Shown: piece after piece, positions 1 through 6,755 of the stretch
How positions within the stretch are numbered: the stretch's first letter is position 1
How the letters are laid out: every line of letters starts with the position of its first letter
Source of the DNA: Nitrospirota bacterium
Lineage (GTDB): Bacteria > Nitrospirota > Nitrospiria > Nitrospirales > UBA8639
Length of the DNA stretch: 8,891 bases
Reading direction: 5' to 3'
NCBI GenBank assembly: GCA_020348185.1
Contig: CP070743.1
Location: 111,646 to 120,536, forward strand
Program-made: the position numbers and the translations under genes
The notes under the pieces: model-generated
The model's database searches: none
Seen by the model: the letters and a program-made list of their open reading frames with translations, nothing else
Told to the model about the DNA's origin: nothing

Positions 1-1
1 C

Positions 2-166
2 GAATTCTTTTTCGGTCCAAAAGTTACTACCATTAAGCAGACCCCCCCTCCCTCTTGGTCTTCTGCTGAACAGACTCTAGTCAAAATCTCGCCTTGGCTT
101 TCGAGGTCCGTCCTTATATTGGGGCTGGCCATCTTCTTCCTGGCAGTCGTCATAGCGAGATCTTAA
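2..166 (+). CDS. 3' end of an unrecognised gene with a C-terminal membrane helix (partial)
   Basis: An open frame enters from the left edge and ends at a TAA at 164-166, giving 54 residues of C-terminus. It starts EFFFGPK, passes through a proline/serine/threonine-rich stretch, and ends in a hydrophobic segment of about 18 residues (roughly SVLILGLAIFFLAVVIA, window residues 36-52) followed by Arg-Ser and the stop. That pattern fits a single C-terminal transmembrane anchor. I do not recognise the family, and too little is visible to assign a function. It lies on the same strand as the copper genes but is separated from csoR by a strong promoter, so it is probably a separate transcription unit. 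No clear hairpin terminator follows it. Because the frame is short, chance openness cannot be excluded; the helix is the main reason to call it coding. Confidence 0.5.
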   Translation, partial: EFFFGPKVTTIKQTPPPSWSSAEQTLVKISPWLSRSVLILGLAIFFLAVVIARS

Positions 167-212
167 TCCCCATAGGAGCATGGAAAAAAGTTTAACCGGA
201 TTTTGATGGGGC

Positions 213-240
213 TTGACCTCTTAGTTTCCAGCCTTATACT
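213..240 (+). promoter_or_regulatory. Sigma-70-type promoter of the copper cassette
   Basis: A -35 box TTGACC (213-218) and a -10 box TATACT (235-240) each match the sigma-70 consensus at five of six positions, with a 16-bp spacer. Transcription would start near 246-248, inside the adjoining palindrome. A repressor bound there would block RNA polymerase, as expected for a CsoR-controlled operon. Confidence 0.75.
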
Positions 241-267
241 ATACCCATACCCAGTGGGTGGGGGTAT
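241..267. promoter_or_regulatory. CsoR operator (near-perfect dyad)
   Basis: The 27-base site has the form ATACCCATACCCA, a central G, then TGGGTGGGGGTAT. Eleven of 13 base pairs are symmetric about G254; the mismatches are 247/261 and 248/260. The GC-rich core flanked by TACCC and GGGTA resembles known CsoR operators. It begins immediately after the -10 box and ends just before the csoR ribosome binding site, so bound CsoR would occlude both the transcription start and early elongation. That its ligand is the csoR product at 280-543 is inferred from position and family. Confidence 0.75.
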
Positions 268-279
268 GGAGGATTCCCA

Positions 280-543
280 ATGAAGCCAAAAACTCGAACC
301 GAGGCCTTAAAACGTCTTGCCTACATCGATGGACATCTGAATGGTGTCCGGAAGATGATTGAGGAGGATCGCTACTGCATCGACGTGCTCAAGCAAATGC
401 ACGCGATCCGAAAATCCATCGAGAAATTAGAAACGATGCTGCTCGAAGACCATCTTCACACGTGTGTCGTCGATGGCATTAAAGGAGGTCGCGAAGAGCA
501 AATCGTGGCTGAACTTCGAGCTTTGTATACGGTTGGGCGATAA
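280..543 (+). CDS. csoR: CsoR-family copper-sensing transcriptional repressor
   Basis: This 87-residue, all-alpha protein belongs to the CsoR/RcnR (DUF156) family of tetrameric metal-sensing repressors. The family fold begins at about residue 8 (ALKRLAYIDGHLNGVRKMIEEDRYC). The Cu(I) ligands of CsoR are present: Cys33, then His58 and Cys62 in DHLHTCV, with the diagnostic four-residue spacing. The His and second Cys argue against CstR (no His at this position) and against RcnR (His in place of the last Cys). The start is an ATG with a GGAGG Shine-Dalgarno at 268-272, seven bases upstream. It is the first gene of the csoR-copZ-copA cassette and sits directly behind its probable operator, so autorepression relieved by Cu(I) is expected. 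The metal assignment rests on the ligand pattern and neighbours. Confidence 0.92.
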   Translation: MKPKTRTEALKRLAYIDGHLNGVRKMIEEDRYCIDVLKQMHAIRKSIEKLETMLLEDHLHTCVVDGIKGGREEQIVAELRALYTVGR

Positions 544-572
544 TGTCCCTCATCCATAAAGGAGAGAGAAAA

Positions 573-794
573 ATGGTAACAACTGGAACATTTACTGTGA
601 AAGGCATGACCTGTGACAATTGTGTGCGGCACGTGCAGCAAGCGTTGCAGACGGTGGCAGGCGTCTCCTCTGCGAGCGTCAGTTTGGACAATCAGCAAGC
701 GACCCTGGAATATGACCCTGCCATCGCCACAGTGGAATCGATGACTGCGGCGGTCAGCGAGGCGGGATACACGATGGAAGAAAAGACAGGATAA
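573..794 (+). CDS. copZ: CopZ-like copper chaperone (single HMA domain)
   Basis: This is a 73-residue heavy-metal-associated domain covering the whole protein. The Cu(I)-binding motif GMTCDNC puts the metal ligands at Cys14 and Cys17, and the usual ending is present (AVSEAGY). CopZ proteins carry Cu(I) in the cytoplasm and hand it to the N-terminal domains of CopA and to CsoR. I chose the ATG at 573 because AAGGAGAG at 559-566 lies at proper spacing. An in-frame ATG at 543 overlaps the csoR stop (TAATG) but has no good ribosome site and would add ten residues that are not part of the domain. Co-transcription with csoR is likely, as only 29 bases separate them. A MerP-like mercury role is possible by sequence alone but is made unlikely by CsoR and CopA next door. 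Confidence 0.9.
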   Translation: MVTTGTFTVKGMTCDNCVRHVQQALQTVAGVSSASVSLDNQQATLEYDPAIATVESMTAAVSEAGYTMEEKTG

Positions 795-804
795 CCATAC
801 AGAT

Positions 805-827
805 GTTTCAAGGTTTCAGGTTTCAAG
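805..827. repeat. Three short direct repeats GTTTCA(A)G between copZ and copA
   Basis: GTTTCA occurs at 805-810, 813-818 and 820-825, giving three tandem copies of a 7-8 base unit, two of them followed by AG and one by G. They lie within the 92-base gap before copA. A role is unknown; they could be a chance low-complexity run or part of an mRNA element. Confidence 0.5.
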
Positions 828-886
828 TTCTTTAAAATCAAGGACTAGCGGCCATCCCATCAAGAACCCTAAAAGCATTATAGGTC

Positions 887-3379
887 ATGAATACTTTAAA
901 AAAGTCCACTCAATCGTCGTTTCCCGTTCAGGGAATGACCTGTGCCTCGTGCGTTTCGCATGTTGAAAAAGCGTTAGGCAAGGTCCCCGGCGTCGGATCT
1001 GCCAAAGTCAATTTAGCGACGGAAACAGCAACGGTCCAGTATGATCCCGAGCATGCCAGTCTCGATTCTTTTGCCAAAGCCGTTGAAGAAGCTGGCTATC
1101 AGGTTCCACTTCAAACCGAAATATTCAATGTCAAAGGCATGACCTGTGCCTCATGCGTAGGCCGCGTGGAAAAGGCATTACGCAAAGTGCCTGGAGTAAC
1201 AGAAGTGACCGTCAATCTCGCCAGCGAAAAGGCCACAGTGGAACATTACCCGGGTGCCGTCGCCTTCGAAGACCTTTACCAGGTGGTCCAAGATGCCGGA
1301 TACACCCTAGCACGTCCAGAAATCACCGGCGAGGATACGACAACCAAGGAGAAACAGGATGAGCGAAAAGAACTATTGCAACGAATAGTGGTGAGCGGTC
1401 TTGCAGGGGTGTTTGTCATGCTGGCCTCCATGAATCTGATCCCAGGGCTTAATTCAGTAAGCAGTCAAACTCGGTTTCTCCTCTTGCTGATTGTCACGAC
1501 TCCAGTCCTTTTTTGGGCTGGAGCTCCTATCTACCGAGCCGCATGGAGCGCGGCAGTACATAAAACCGTTAATATGAACACATTAATTGCGATCGGAACC
1601 CTGGCGGCATACGTGTACAGCGTGGTCGCGACTCTCGCTCCAGGTTTCTTTGAGCGCGGTGGGCTGCAAGCTGACGTCTATTACGATACCGCGATTATGA
1701 TCATCGCACTCATTCTGTTTGGACGGTATCTTGAAGCCGGTGCGAAAAGCAGAACCTCTGCGGCTATTAAAAAGTTAATGGGACTGCGGCCATCCACAGC
1801 CCGAGTCCGTCGGAACAACCAGGAAGAAGACATTCCTGTCGACCTGGTGAACTCAGGGGATGTGATCGTGATTAGACCGGGCGATCGGATTCCCGTCGAT
1901 GGCGTGGTCCTTGAAGGCTATTCCAGCATTGACGAAGCTATGCTGACAGGGGAAAGTTTGCCCGTTGAAAAAGAGCCGGAAGCCAAAGTCTATGCTGGAA
2001 CCATCAATAAAACCGGCAGTTTCACGTTTACCGCCTCAGCAGTAGGAAAGGACACCGCCCTTGCCCGAATCGTCCAACTGGTGCAAGAAGCCCAAGGTTC
2101 TCGCGCTCCCATCCAACGATTTGCCGATCAGGTCGCCAGCATTTTCGTCCCCACGGTGATCGGGGTGGCCTTTCTGGCCTTCCTCGTGTGGTTATTCATC
2201 GGTCCTTCACCGGCCTTCACGTTTGCCCTCCTCGCATTCATCGCGGTCCTCATCATTGCCTGCCCCTGTGCCTTGGGTCTGGCTACCCCCACGGCGGTCA
2301 TGGTGGGAACTGGTCGAGGGGCTGATCAGGGAATCCTGATCCGAAATGCCGAGGCCTTAGAAACGGCTCACCGCATTGATACGGTCGTTTTGGACAAGAC
2401 CGGCACATTGACGCTTGGTGTCCCGAGAGTGACCGATGTGGTCAGTCAAGGTCTAAGCGAAGATGAACTGGTACGGATTGCCGCCTCGCTGGAGCGACGG
2501 TCGGAACATCCGCTTGCCCAAGCGGTGGTTGATTACGCGCAAGAGAACGCGTTGTCGCTAGAGGAACCAATGAACTTTTCCGCGACCCCCGGCCAGGGGG
2601 TGCAGGGGAAAATCGCTGCCGCGTCAGTATTCATAGGAAACCGAAAATTGATGACTGAACGGTCATTTGATCTGGATGGCCTCAACGAAAGTATTGATGC
2701 CTTTGCCGATTCCGGCAAAACCCCTACCCTCATCGCCATCGATGGACGTGTGACCGGAGTATTGGCCATTGCTGATACGATTCGACCCGAGGCCAGGGAA
2801 GCCATCAAAGCCATGCACGAGGCCAACCTTGAGGTCGTGATGATCACGGGGGATAACCAACGGGCTGCCCAAGCGATTGCGAACGAGTTGGGCATCGATC
2901 GAGTGCTGGCTGAAGTCCTCCCTGATCAAAAAGCCGCGGAGGTAAAAAAACTCCAAACGGAAGGCAAACGCGTCGCGATGGTTGGTGATGGGATCAATGA
3001 CGCACCCGCCTTGGCTCAGGCCGACATCGGCATTGCTATCGGGACAGGAACAGACGTGGCTATGGAGACCGCACACATTACCCTCATGAGCGGCGATGTT
3101 CGTGGGGTGGTCAAAGCCATCAAGTTGAGTAAAGCCACGATGCGAACCATTTACCAAAATCTGTTTTGGGCTTTTGGCTATAACGTGGCCTTGATTCCCG
3201 TCGCCGCTGGAGTCCTTTACCCTGTGTTCAGCGCCCTGGGGGGAGTGCCGGATTCGTTAACTTTTGTCTTTGGAGAAAAAGGATTCCTCAATCCGATGCT
3301 GGCGGCTGCCGCCATGGCGATGAGTTCGGTGAGTGTGGTGACAAACTCTCTTCGCTTAAAGCACGTCTCATTAGGTTAA
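887..3379 (+). CDS. copA: Cu(+)-exporting P1B-1-type ATPase CopA with two N-terminal HMA domains
   Basis: This 830-residue inner-membrane pump exports Cu(I) from the cytoplasm using ATP. Two HMA domains come first, with GMTCASC motifs at Cys19/Cys22 and Cys87/Cys90. A charged linker (about 147-163) and the first membrane helices follow. Later motifs are TGES (354-357, actuator), the CPC metal site (459-461), DKTGT with the phosphorylated Asp503, SEHP (539-542, nucleotide domain) and GDGIND (700-705). The late helices carry Tyr765-Asn766 and Met812-Ser813-Ser814; with CPC these define the Cu(I) subclass. Nothing essential is missing and the length is normal. The ATG at 887 has only TAGG immediately before it, so the ribosome site is weak. 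Copper induction through the csoR promoter is likely. The gene ends tail-to-tail with ftsH. Confidence 0.95.
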   Translation: MNTLKKSTQSSFPVQGMTCASCVSHVEKALGKVPGVGSAKVNLATETATVQYDPEHASLDSFAKAVEEAGYQVPLQTEIFNVKGMTCASCVGRVEKALRKVPGVTEVTVNLASEKATVEHYPGAVAFEDLYQVVQDAGYTLARPEITGEDTTTKEKQDERKELLQRIVVSGLAGVFVMLASMNLIPGLNSVSSQTRFLLLLIVTTPVLFWAGAPIYRAAWSAAVHKTVNMNTLIAIGTLAAYVYSVVATLAPGFFERGGLQADVYYDTAIMIIALILFGRYLEAGAKSRTSAAIKKLMGLRPSTARVRRNNQEEDIPVDLVNSGDVIVIRPGDRIPVDGVVLEGYSSIDEAMLTGESLPVEKEPEAKVYAGTINKTGSFTFTASAVGKDTALARIVQLVQEAQGSRAPIQRFADQVASIFVPTVIGVAFLAFLVWLFIGPSPAFTFALLAFIAVLIIACPCALGLATPTAVMVGTGRGADQGILIRNAEALETAHRIDTVVLDKTGTLTLGVPRVTDVVSQGLSEDELVRIAASLERRSEHPLAQAVVDYAQENALSLEEPMNFSATPGQGVQGKIAAASVFIGNRKLMTERSFDLDGLNESIDAFADSGKTPTLIAIDGRVTGVLAIADTIRPEAREAIKAMHEANLEVVMITGDNQRAAQAIANELGIDRVLAEVLPDQKAAEVKKLQTEGKRVAMVGDGINDAPALAQADIGIAIGTGTDVAMETAHITLMSGDVRGVVKAIKLSKATMRTIYQNLFWAFGYNVALIPVAAGVLYPVFSALGGVPDSLTFVFGEKGFLNPMLAAAAMAMSSVSVVTNSLRLKHVSLG

Positions 3380-5208
3380 GTCGGAGAACTGACTTGTTCG
3401 CCTTTTTGTTCTTTTAACAGTGCCTGCAATTCAGTGCCCGTCATCACCTCTTGATCTAAAAGTCGTTTCGCGCCACCTAACAGTGCGGGTTTGAGTGTTG
3501 TCAACAACTCTTTCACACGGACTTCCTGGTTTTGGATAAGCTGTTTCACTTCCTGATCGATTTCCCTGGCCGTTTGTTCGGAATAATTCCCATCACCAGC
3601 TATTTCATTTGGCTTTAAAAATGCCGGTTGAGGTGTCATTTCCAAGGCCACCCTCCCTAACTTCTCGCTCATGCCATAATCCTTGACCATCCGCTTGGCA
3701 ATATTGGTGGCCTTTTGAAGATCATCAGCCGCCCCTGTTGAGGCTTCTCCAAAGATCAATACTTCGGCCATTCGCCCGCCCAACAACACGGCAATTTTGT
3801 TCTCCAGCTCCGAACGGGTGAGTAAGAAGCGATCCTCCGTCGGCAGTTGCATGGTATACCCTAAGGCGGCAATCCCCCGTGGAATAATGGAAATTTTTTG
3901 AACCGGATCGGAACCTGGGATAGACATCGCCACCAGGGCATGTCCTACTTCGTGATGAGCCACCCGCTCTCGCTCGGCTTGGCTCAGGACACGGCTCTTT
4001 TTCTCCAAACCGGCCACGACCCGTTCCACGGCCTCTTCAAGATCAGCCTGACGAACGGTGTCGCGATCATGACGGACTGCTAACAACGCGGCCTCGTTAA
4101 TCACGTTGGCAAGATCCGCGCCGACCATACCCGGTGTCATGGCCGCAATCTTATCCAACTTGACATCGGGGTCTAACTTAATATTTTTGGCATGGAGCAC
4201 GAGAATGGCTTCTCGACCTGGACGATCCGGGCGATCCACAAGAACATGCCGGTCAAATCGACCTGCTCGGAGAAGCGCCGGATCCAAGATTTCCGGCCGG
4301 TTAGTGGCAGCCAAAATAATGACCCCAACGCGTGGATCAAATCCATCCATTTCCACCAGCAACTGATTCAGTGTTTGCTCTCGTTCCTCATGAGCCATCG
4401 GACCCATTCCTCGAGCTTTTCCAAGGGCATCCAGTTCATCAATAAAGATAATACAGGGGGCTTTCCCCTTGGCATTTTCAAAGAGATCTCTGACTCGGGC
4501 AGCCCCGACACCAACAAACATTTCCACGAACTCCGAACCACTAATCGAGAAAAAGGGGACCCCAGCTTCACCCGCAATGGCCCTTGCCAGCAAGGTCTTT
4601 CCCGTACCAGGCGGTCCAACAAGAAGCACGCCTTTCGGAATTCGGCCTCCAATACTGGTGAATTTTTCGGGTCGCTGAAGAAACTCGACAACCTCCCATA
4701 TTTCTTCTTTCGCCTCCTCCACACCTGCGACGTCTGTCATCCTAACGGGAATGTCTTTTTCCATATATATCTTGGCCTTGGACTGACCCACCCGCATGAA
4801 TCCCCCACCAGCCCCCTGACTCACCCGCCTGAGTATCCAAAACCAAAGCGCAGCAAATATTAGGATCGGGATCACCCAGGAGGCGACATCTTTCCAGAGT
4901 GTGCTCACGATCACGCCCGCGAATTCAACATCATTCTCCTCCAGCAACCGGACCAAATCTGGGTCTTCCACCCTGACTGTTTGAAACCAATGGGGCTCAG
5001 CCCCTTCCGTTTCCGTCTTGAGCTTTCCATTGATCTTGGTATCGCTAATGGCGACTTCGGCTACTTTTCCTTCAAGCACCCAAGATTTGAATTGGCTATA
5101 GGGCACTTCATCTAAATGTTTGGACGCAAAATACAACTCCTGCAACATAATGAGGAGCCAAAACGCGAGAAGGAAGTACCAAATTGAAAAGCGATATTTC
5201 TTATCCAT
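3376..5208 (-). CDS. ftsH: FtsH-family ATP-dependent membrane zinc metalloprotease
   Basis: This 610-residue protease unfolds and degrades membrane and some cytosolic proteins as a hexamer. Helix 1 (about 8-27) and helix 2 (about 108-128) bracket a periplasmic segment of roughly 80 residues. The AAA+ module has Walker A GPPGTGKT (198-205), the pore segment MFVGVGAARVRDLF, Walker B with Asp257-Glu258, and the second region of homology (ATNRPEILDPALLRAGRFDR). The peptidase site is HEVGH (419-423), with Asp496 in STGAADD as the probable third zinc ligand. All catalytic parts are intact. The periplasmic part is unlike E. coli FtsH, so this may be a second, specialised copy. The ATG at 5208 follows the lipoprotein stop by 23 bases and lacks an evident Shine-Dalgarno, suggesting expression from the upstream gene's transcript. 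Confidence 0.95.
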   Translation of the reverse strand: MDKKYRFSIWYFLLAFWLLIMLQELYFASKHLDEVPYSQFKSWVLEGKVAEVAISDTKINGKLKTETEGAEPHWFQTVRVEDPDLVRLLEENDVEFAGVIVSTLWKDVASWVIPILIFAALWFWILRRVSQGAGGGFMRVGQSKAKIYMEKDIPVRMTDVAGVEEAKEEIWEVVEFLQRPEKFTSIGGRIPKGVLLVGPPGTGKTLLARAIAGEAGVPFFSISGSEFVEMFVGVGAARVRDLFENAKGKAPCIIFIDELDALGKARGMGPMAHEEREQTLNQLLVEMDGFDPRVGVIILAATNRPEILDPALLRAGRFDRHVLVDRPDRPGREAILVLHAKNIKLDPDVKLDKIAAMTPGMVGADLANVINEAALLAVRHDRDTVRQADLEEAVERVVAGLEKKSRVLSQAERERVAHHEVGHALVAMSIPGSDPVQKISIIPRGIAALGYTMQLPTEDRFLLTRSELENKIAVLLGGRMAEVLIFGEASTGAADDLQKATNIAKRMVKDYGMSEKLGRVALEMTPQPAFLKPNEIAGDGNYSEQTAREIDQEVKQLIQNQEVRVKELLTTLKPALLGGAKRLLDQEVMTGTELQALLKEQKGEQVSSPT

Positions 5209-5231
5209 CGTGATAAACTGGAATGAGAAGG

Positions 5232-5663
5232 TCAGTCCTTGGAGACATCTTGATGAACGATATCAGCGACCCACACAACATAGGCAGGACACCATTGCCA
5301 CATCCCTAGGGTAATCAGGCGGGTCAGTCCCGCTGGGATACAGGCATTTCTGGACACGATCACCTCCCGATTCACCAACTGGGATGACGGTGCGCACTGT
5401 TGCAAATATACTTCGGGCTTAATGACATACATATCCGTATGAGGAAACAGTAAAGCGACAATCGGGACTGGCACCATGGAAACAGAAGAATCATCGCTCC
5501 ACTGAGTGCCCTCACAATAAGCCGAATTCATGGGAACCGGCTTGACTGGATCCTGGACCATGACGGTCGAGCATCCACTCAAGAGAAGGGCACCACATAC
5601 AAAAGAGAAATAGAAGGCTTGAGAAAACCGACCCCAGCTGACAGAAAAATTTTTCAAATTCAT
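5232..5663 (-). CDS. Small lipoprotein, possibly Bor-like
   Basis: The 143-residue product starts with a signal sequence: basic and polar residues 1-15, a hydrophobic core about 16-28, and the lipobox LSGC with the lipidated cysteine at 31. The mature part contains several cysteines. It ends with a segment (PAGLTRLITLGMWQWCPAYV) that resembles the end of lambda Bor-type lipoproteins, where a hydrophobic ITLGIY-like stretch precedes a final proline/cysteine region. That resemblance is from memory and not tested. Membrane attachment is well supported; the function is unknown. It is the first gene of a likely two-gene unit with ftsH. The purine-rich GGTAGGGG (5671-5664) touches the ATG directly, whereas a TTG at codon 3 (5657) would have better spacing and keeps the signal peptide, so the true start may be two codons later. 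Confidence 0.75.
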   Translation of the reverse strand: MNLKNFSVSWGRFSQAFYFSFVCGALLLSGCSTVMVQDPVKPVPMNSAYCEGTQWSDDSSVSMVPVPIVALLFPHTDMYVIKPEVYLQQCAPSSQLVNREVIVSRNACIPAGLTRLITLGMWQWCPAYVVWVADIVHQDVSKD

Positions 5664-5744
5664 CCCCTACCATCGTGAAATTACCAGGCCATTCGTGAAC
5701 CTGGCCGGGAATACAAGTGTCAAATTTGGCTACACGAATTTAAT

Positions 5745-5778
5745 TCATCATTGTAGCAGATTTCAGCATAAATGATGA
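5745..5778. promoter_or_regulatory. 8-bp perfect inverted repeat, possible operator
   Basis: TCATCATT at 5745-5752 is exactly reversed as AATGATGA at 5771-5778, separated by 18 bases. The half-site spacing (26 bases from one half-site start to the next) would place both on roughly the same face of DNA. It lies in the AT-rich part of a divergent promoter region, which suggests a regulator site, but no regulator gene is adjacent and chance occurrence is possible. Confidence 0.35.
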
Positions 5779-5809
5779 TACTCAGAAAATAATGAACAAA
5801 TATGCCTAG

Positions 5810-5986
5810 CGGTCCCCTTTTCTCTTTAAATCGTGGCTTCCCTTGCCCGGGGTCATTGATGGCGGTCTTTACAAAGGGCTGGGTGTGGCAGTTGGTAATA
5901 CAATTGGCCGGATTCCCTTGATTTTCGGTCTCGGGTTTGCGATTAAATGGGTTAGGGGCAAGGATTCATTATCAAAATGGCGGTGA
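5810..5986 (+). CDS. Possible small hydrophobic ORF or gene remnant upstream of the EEP gene
   Basis: Between a TAG at 5807-5809 and a TGA at 5984-5986 lie 58 open codons. The conceptual product has a glycine-rich, hydrophobic stretch (GGLYKGLGVAVGNTIGRIP, then LIFGLGFAIKWV) and a basic tail, like one membrane helix. There is no ATG in frame; the only plausible start in the first part is TTG at 5843, without a Shine-Dalgarno. A different frame has an ATG at 5802 but stops after 39 codons. The frame is the same as that of the EEP gene, with only TGA and TTT between them. It could be a small membrane protein with an unusual start, a decayed gene, a lost N-terminus of the EEP protein, or chance: random sequence would give such a run fairly often. 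I do not recognise a family. Confidence 0.25.
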   Translation, partial: RSPFLFKSWLPLPGVIDGGLYKGLGVAVGNTIGRIPLIFGLGFAIKWVRGKDSLSKWR

Positions 5987-5989
5987 TTT

Positions 5990-6739
5990 TTGCATTCCTC
6001 TATAAAAAAACCGGCTAGTGAAGACCTTCAGGACCTCCGAATCGCGACTTATAACGTTCATCGGTGCCGGGGCATGGATCGTCGCGTGATGCCTCGCCGT
6101 ATTGCCGAGGTGTTGTCCCCCTTCCATGCTGATATCATTGCCCTGCAAGAAGTTCTTGGCGGAGGACCTAAAGGCCGGGGCCAGGATGAAGAGCTGGGGG
6201 CAGCTTTAGGAATGGGATGGGTCATGGCGCCAACACGATTGCACCGGGGCTCTCCATTTGGAAATGTCATTCTGAGTCGGTTTCCGATCGTTTCCGATAC
6301 GCAATACGACCTGACGTGGAAACATCGTCGTCCCCGATGCTGCCAACGGGCAGATATCCACGTTGGACGTCACACTCTTCACCTTTACAACGTGCACCTT
6401 GGAACAGGGTTGCGGGAACGTCATCACCAAACCGAACGACTCTCTACCATTCTGGAGGATGGGCGCATCCGTGCACCCAAGATTGTGTTGGGAGACTTCA
6501 ATGAATGGGGACGTGGTTTGGCCGCTGCCACTCTCACTCCTAAACTGAACAGCCTGAATTTACGATCCTTTCTCAAACGCCGTCGAACCTACCCAGGATT
6601 CTTTCCCCTTCTCCATCTCGATCATATCTTTTACGATGGGAAGGTGGAGATGATTCACGTACAGGTTCCACGGTCACGATTGTCCTTGATAGCCTCCGAC
6701 CACCTTCCCATCGTGGCAGATATACGGATACGCTTTTGA
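5990..6739 (+). CDS. Endonuclease/exonuclease/phosphatase (EEP) family protein
   Basis: The 249-residue protein has the complete catalytic set of the EEP (DNase I-like) superfamily. Motifs are Asn22 in TYNVH, the metal-binding Glu54 in ALQE, the NVHLG motif, Asp169 and Asn171 in GDFNEW, LDH (210-212) and Ser236-Asp237-His238 near the C-terminus. These enzymes hydrolyse phosphodiester or phosphomonoester bonds with Mg(2+). Substrates range from DNA to phospholipids and inositol phosphates, and this sequence does not say which. There is no signal peptide, so it is probably cytoplasmic. The chosen start is a TTG, with GGTGA at 5982-5986 only three bases away. An in-frame TGA just before it excludes an upstream start, and the domain begins at residue 16. 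It lies 16 bases before the HAD/OtsB gene, so the two are probably co-transcribed. Confidence 0.85.
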   Translation: MHSSIKKPASEDLQDLRIATYNVHRCRGMDRRVMPRRIAEVLSPFHADIIALQEVLGGGPKGRGQDEELGAALGMGWVMAPTRLHRGSPFGNVILSRFPIVSDTQYDLTWKHRRPRCCQRADIHVGRHTLHLYNVHLGTGLRERHHQTERLSTILEDGRIRAPKIVLGDFNEWGRGLAAATLTPKLNSLNLRSFLKRRRTYPGFFPLLHLDHIFYDGKVEMIHVQVPRSRLSLIASDHLPIVADIRIRF

Positions 6740-6755
6740 AATCACTTTAGGACTC

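Larger units (their letters stand above)
5664..5989. other. Divergent intergenic region between the lipoprotein and EEP genes
   Basis: This 326-base stretch separates minus-strand and plus-strand units, so it should contain promoters for both. I found a perfect TTGACA on the minus strand (5723-5718) upstream of the lipoprotein gene, but no convincing -10 box at the right distance. I found no clear plus-strand promoter. The left half is AT-rich with dyads. The right half (5810-5986) holds an open frame described separately. No tRNA, terminator or mobile-element end was seen. Confidence 0.5.

Noticed and set aside
543..572. Ten-residue upstream extension of the CopZ protein from the ATG at 543
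   Set aside because: There is no good ribosome site before 543, while AAGGAGAG sits correctly before the ATG at 573, and the HMA domain begins right after the later start.
827..866. Possible hairpin terminator after copZ (GTTCTT paired with AAGAAC)
   Set aside because: The stem is six base pairs with a loop of about 28 bases and no U-tract follows, so it is too weak to call a terminator.
2663..3157. 164-codon minus-strand open frame (and a 120-codon one at 2533-2895)
   Set aside because: Both are antisense to the ATP-binding region of copA, which has complete conserved motifs; their translations look like no known family.
4192..4863. 223-codon plus-strand open frame
   Set aside because: It lies wholly antisense to the conserved AAA+ region of ftsH, has no family-like motifs and no ribosome site; it is a shadow of ftsH codon usage.
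5718..5723. Full minus-strand promoter built on TTGACA
   Set aside because: The -35 match is perfect, but no acceptable -10 box lies 16-18 bases downstream, and no heat-shock-type -10 (CCCCAT) was seen; noted only within the intergenic region.
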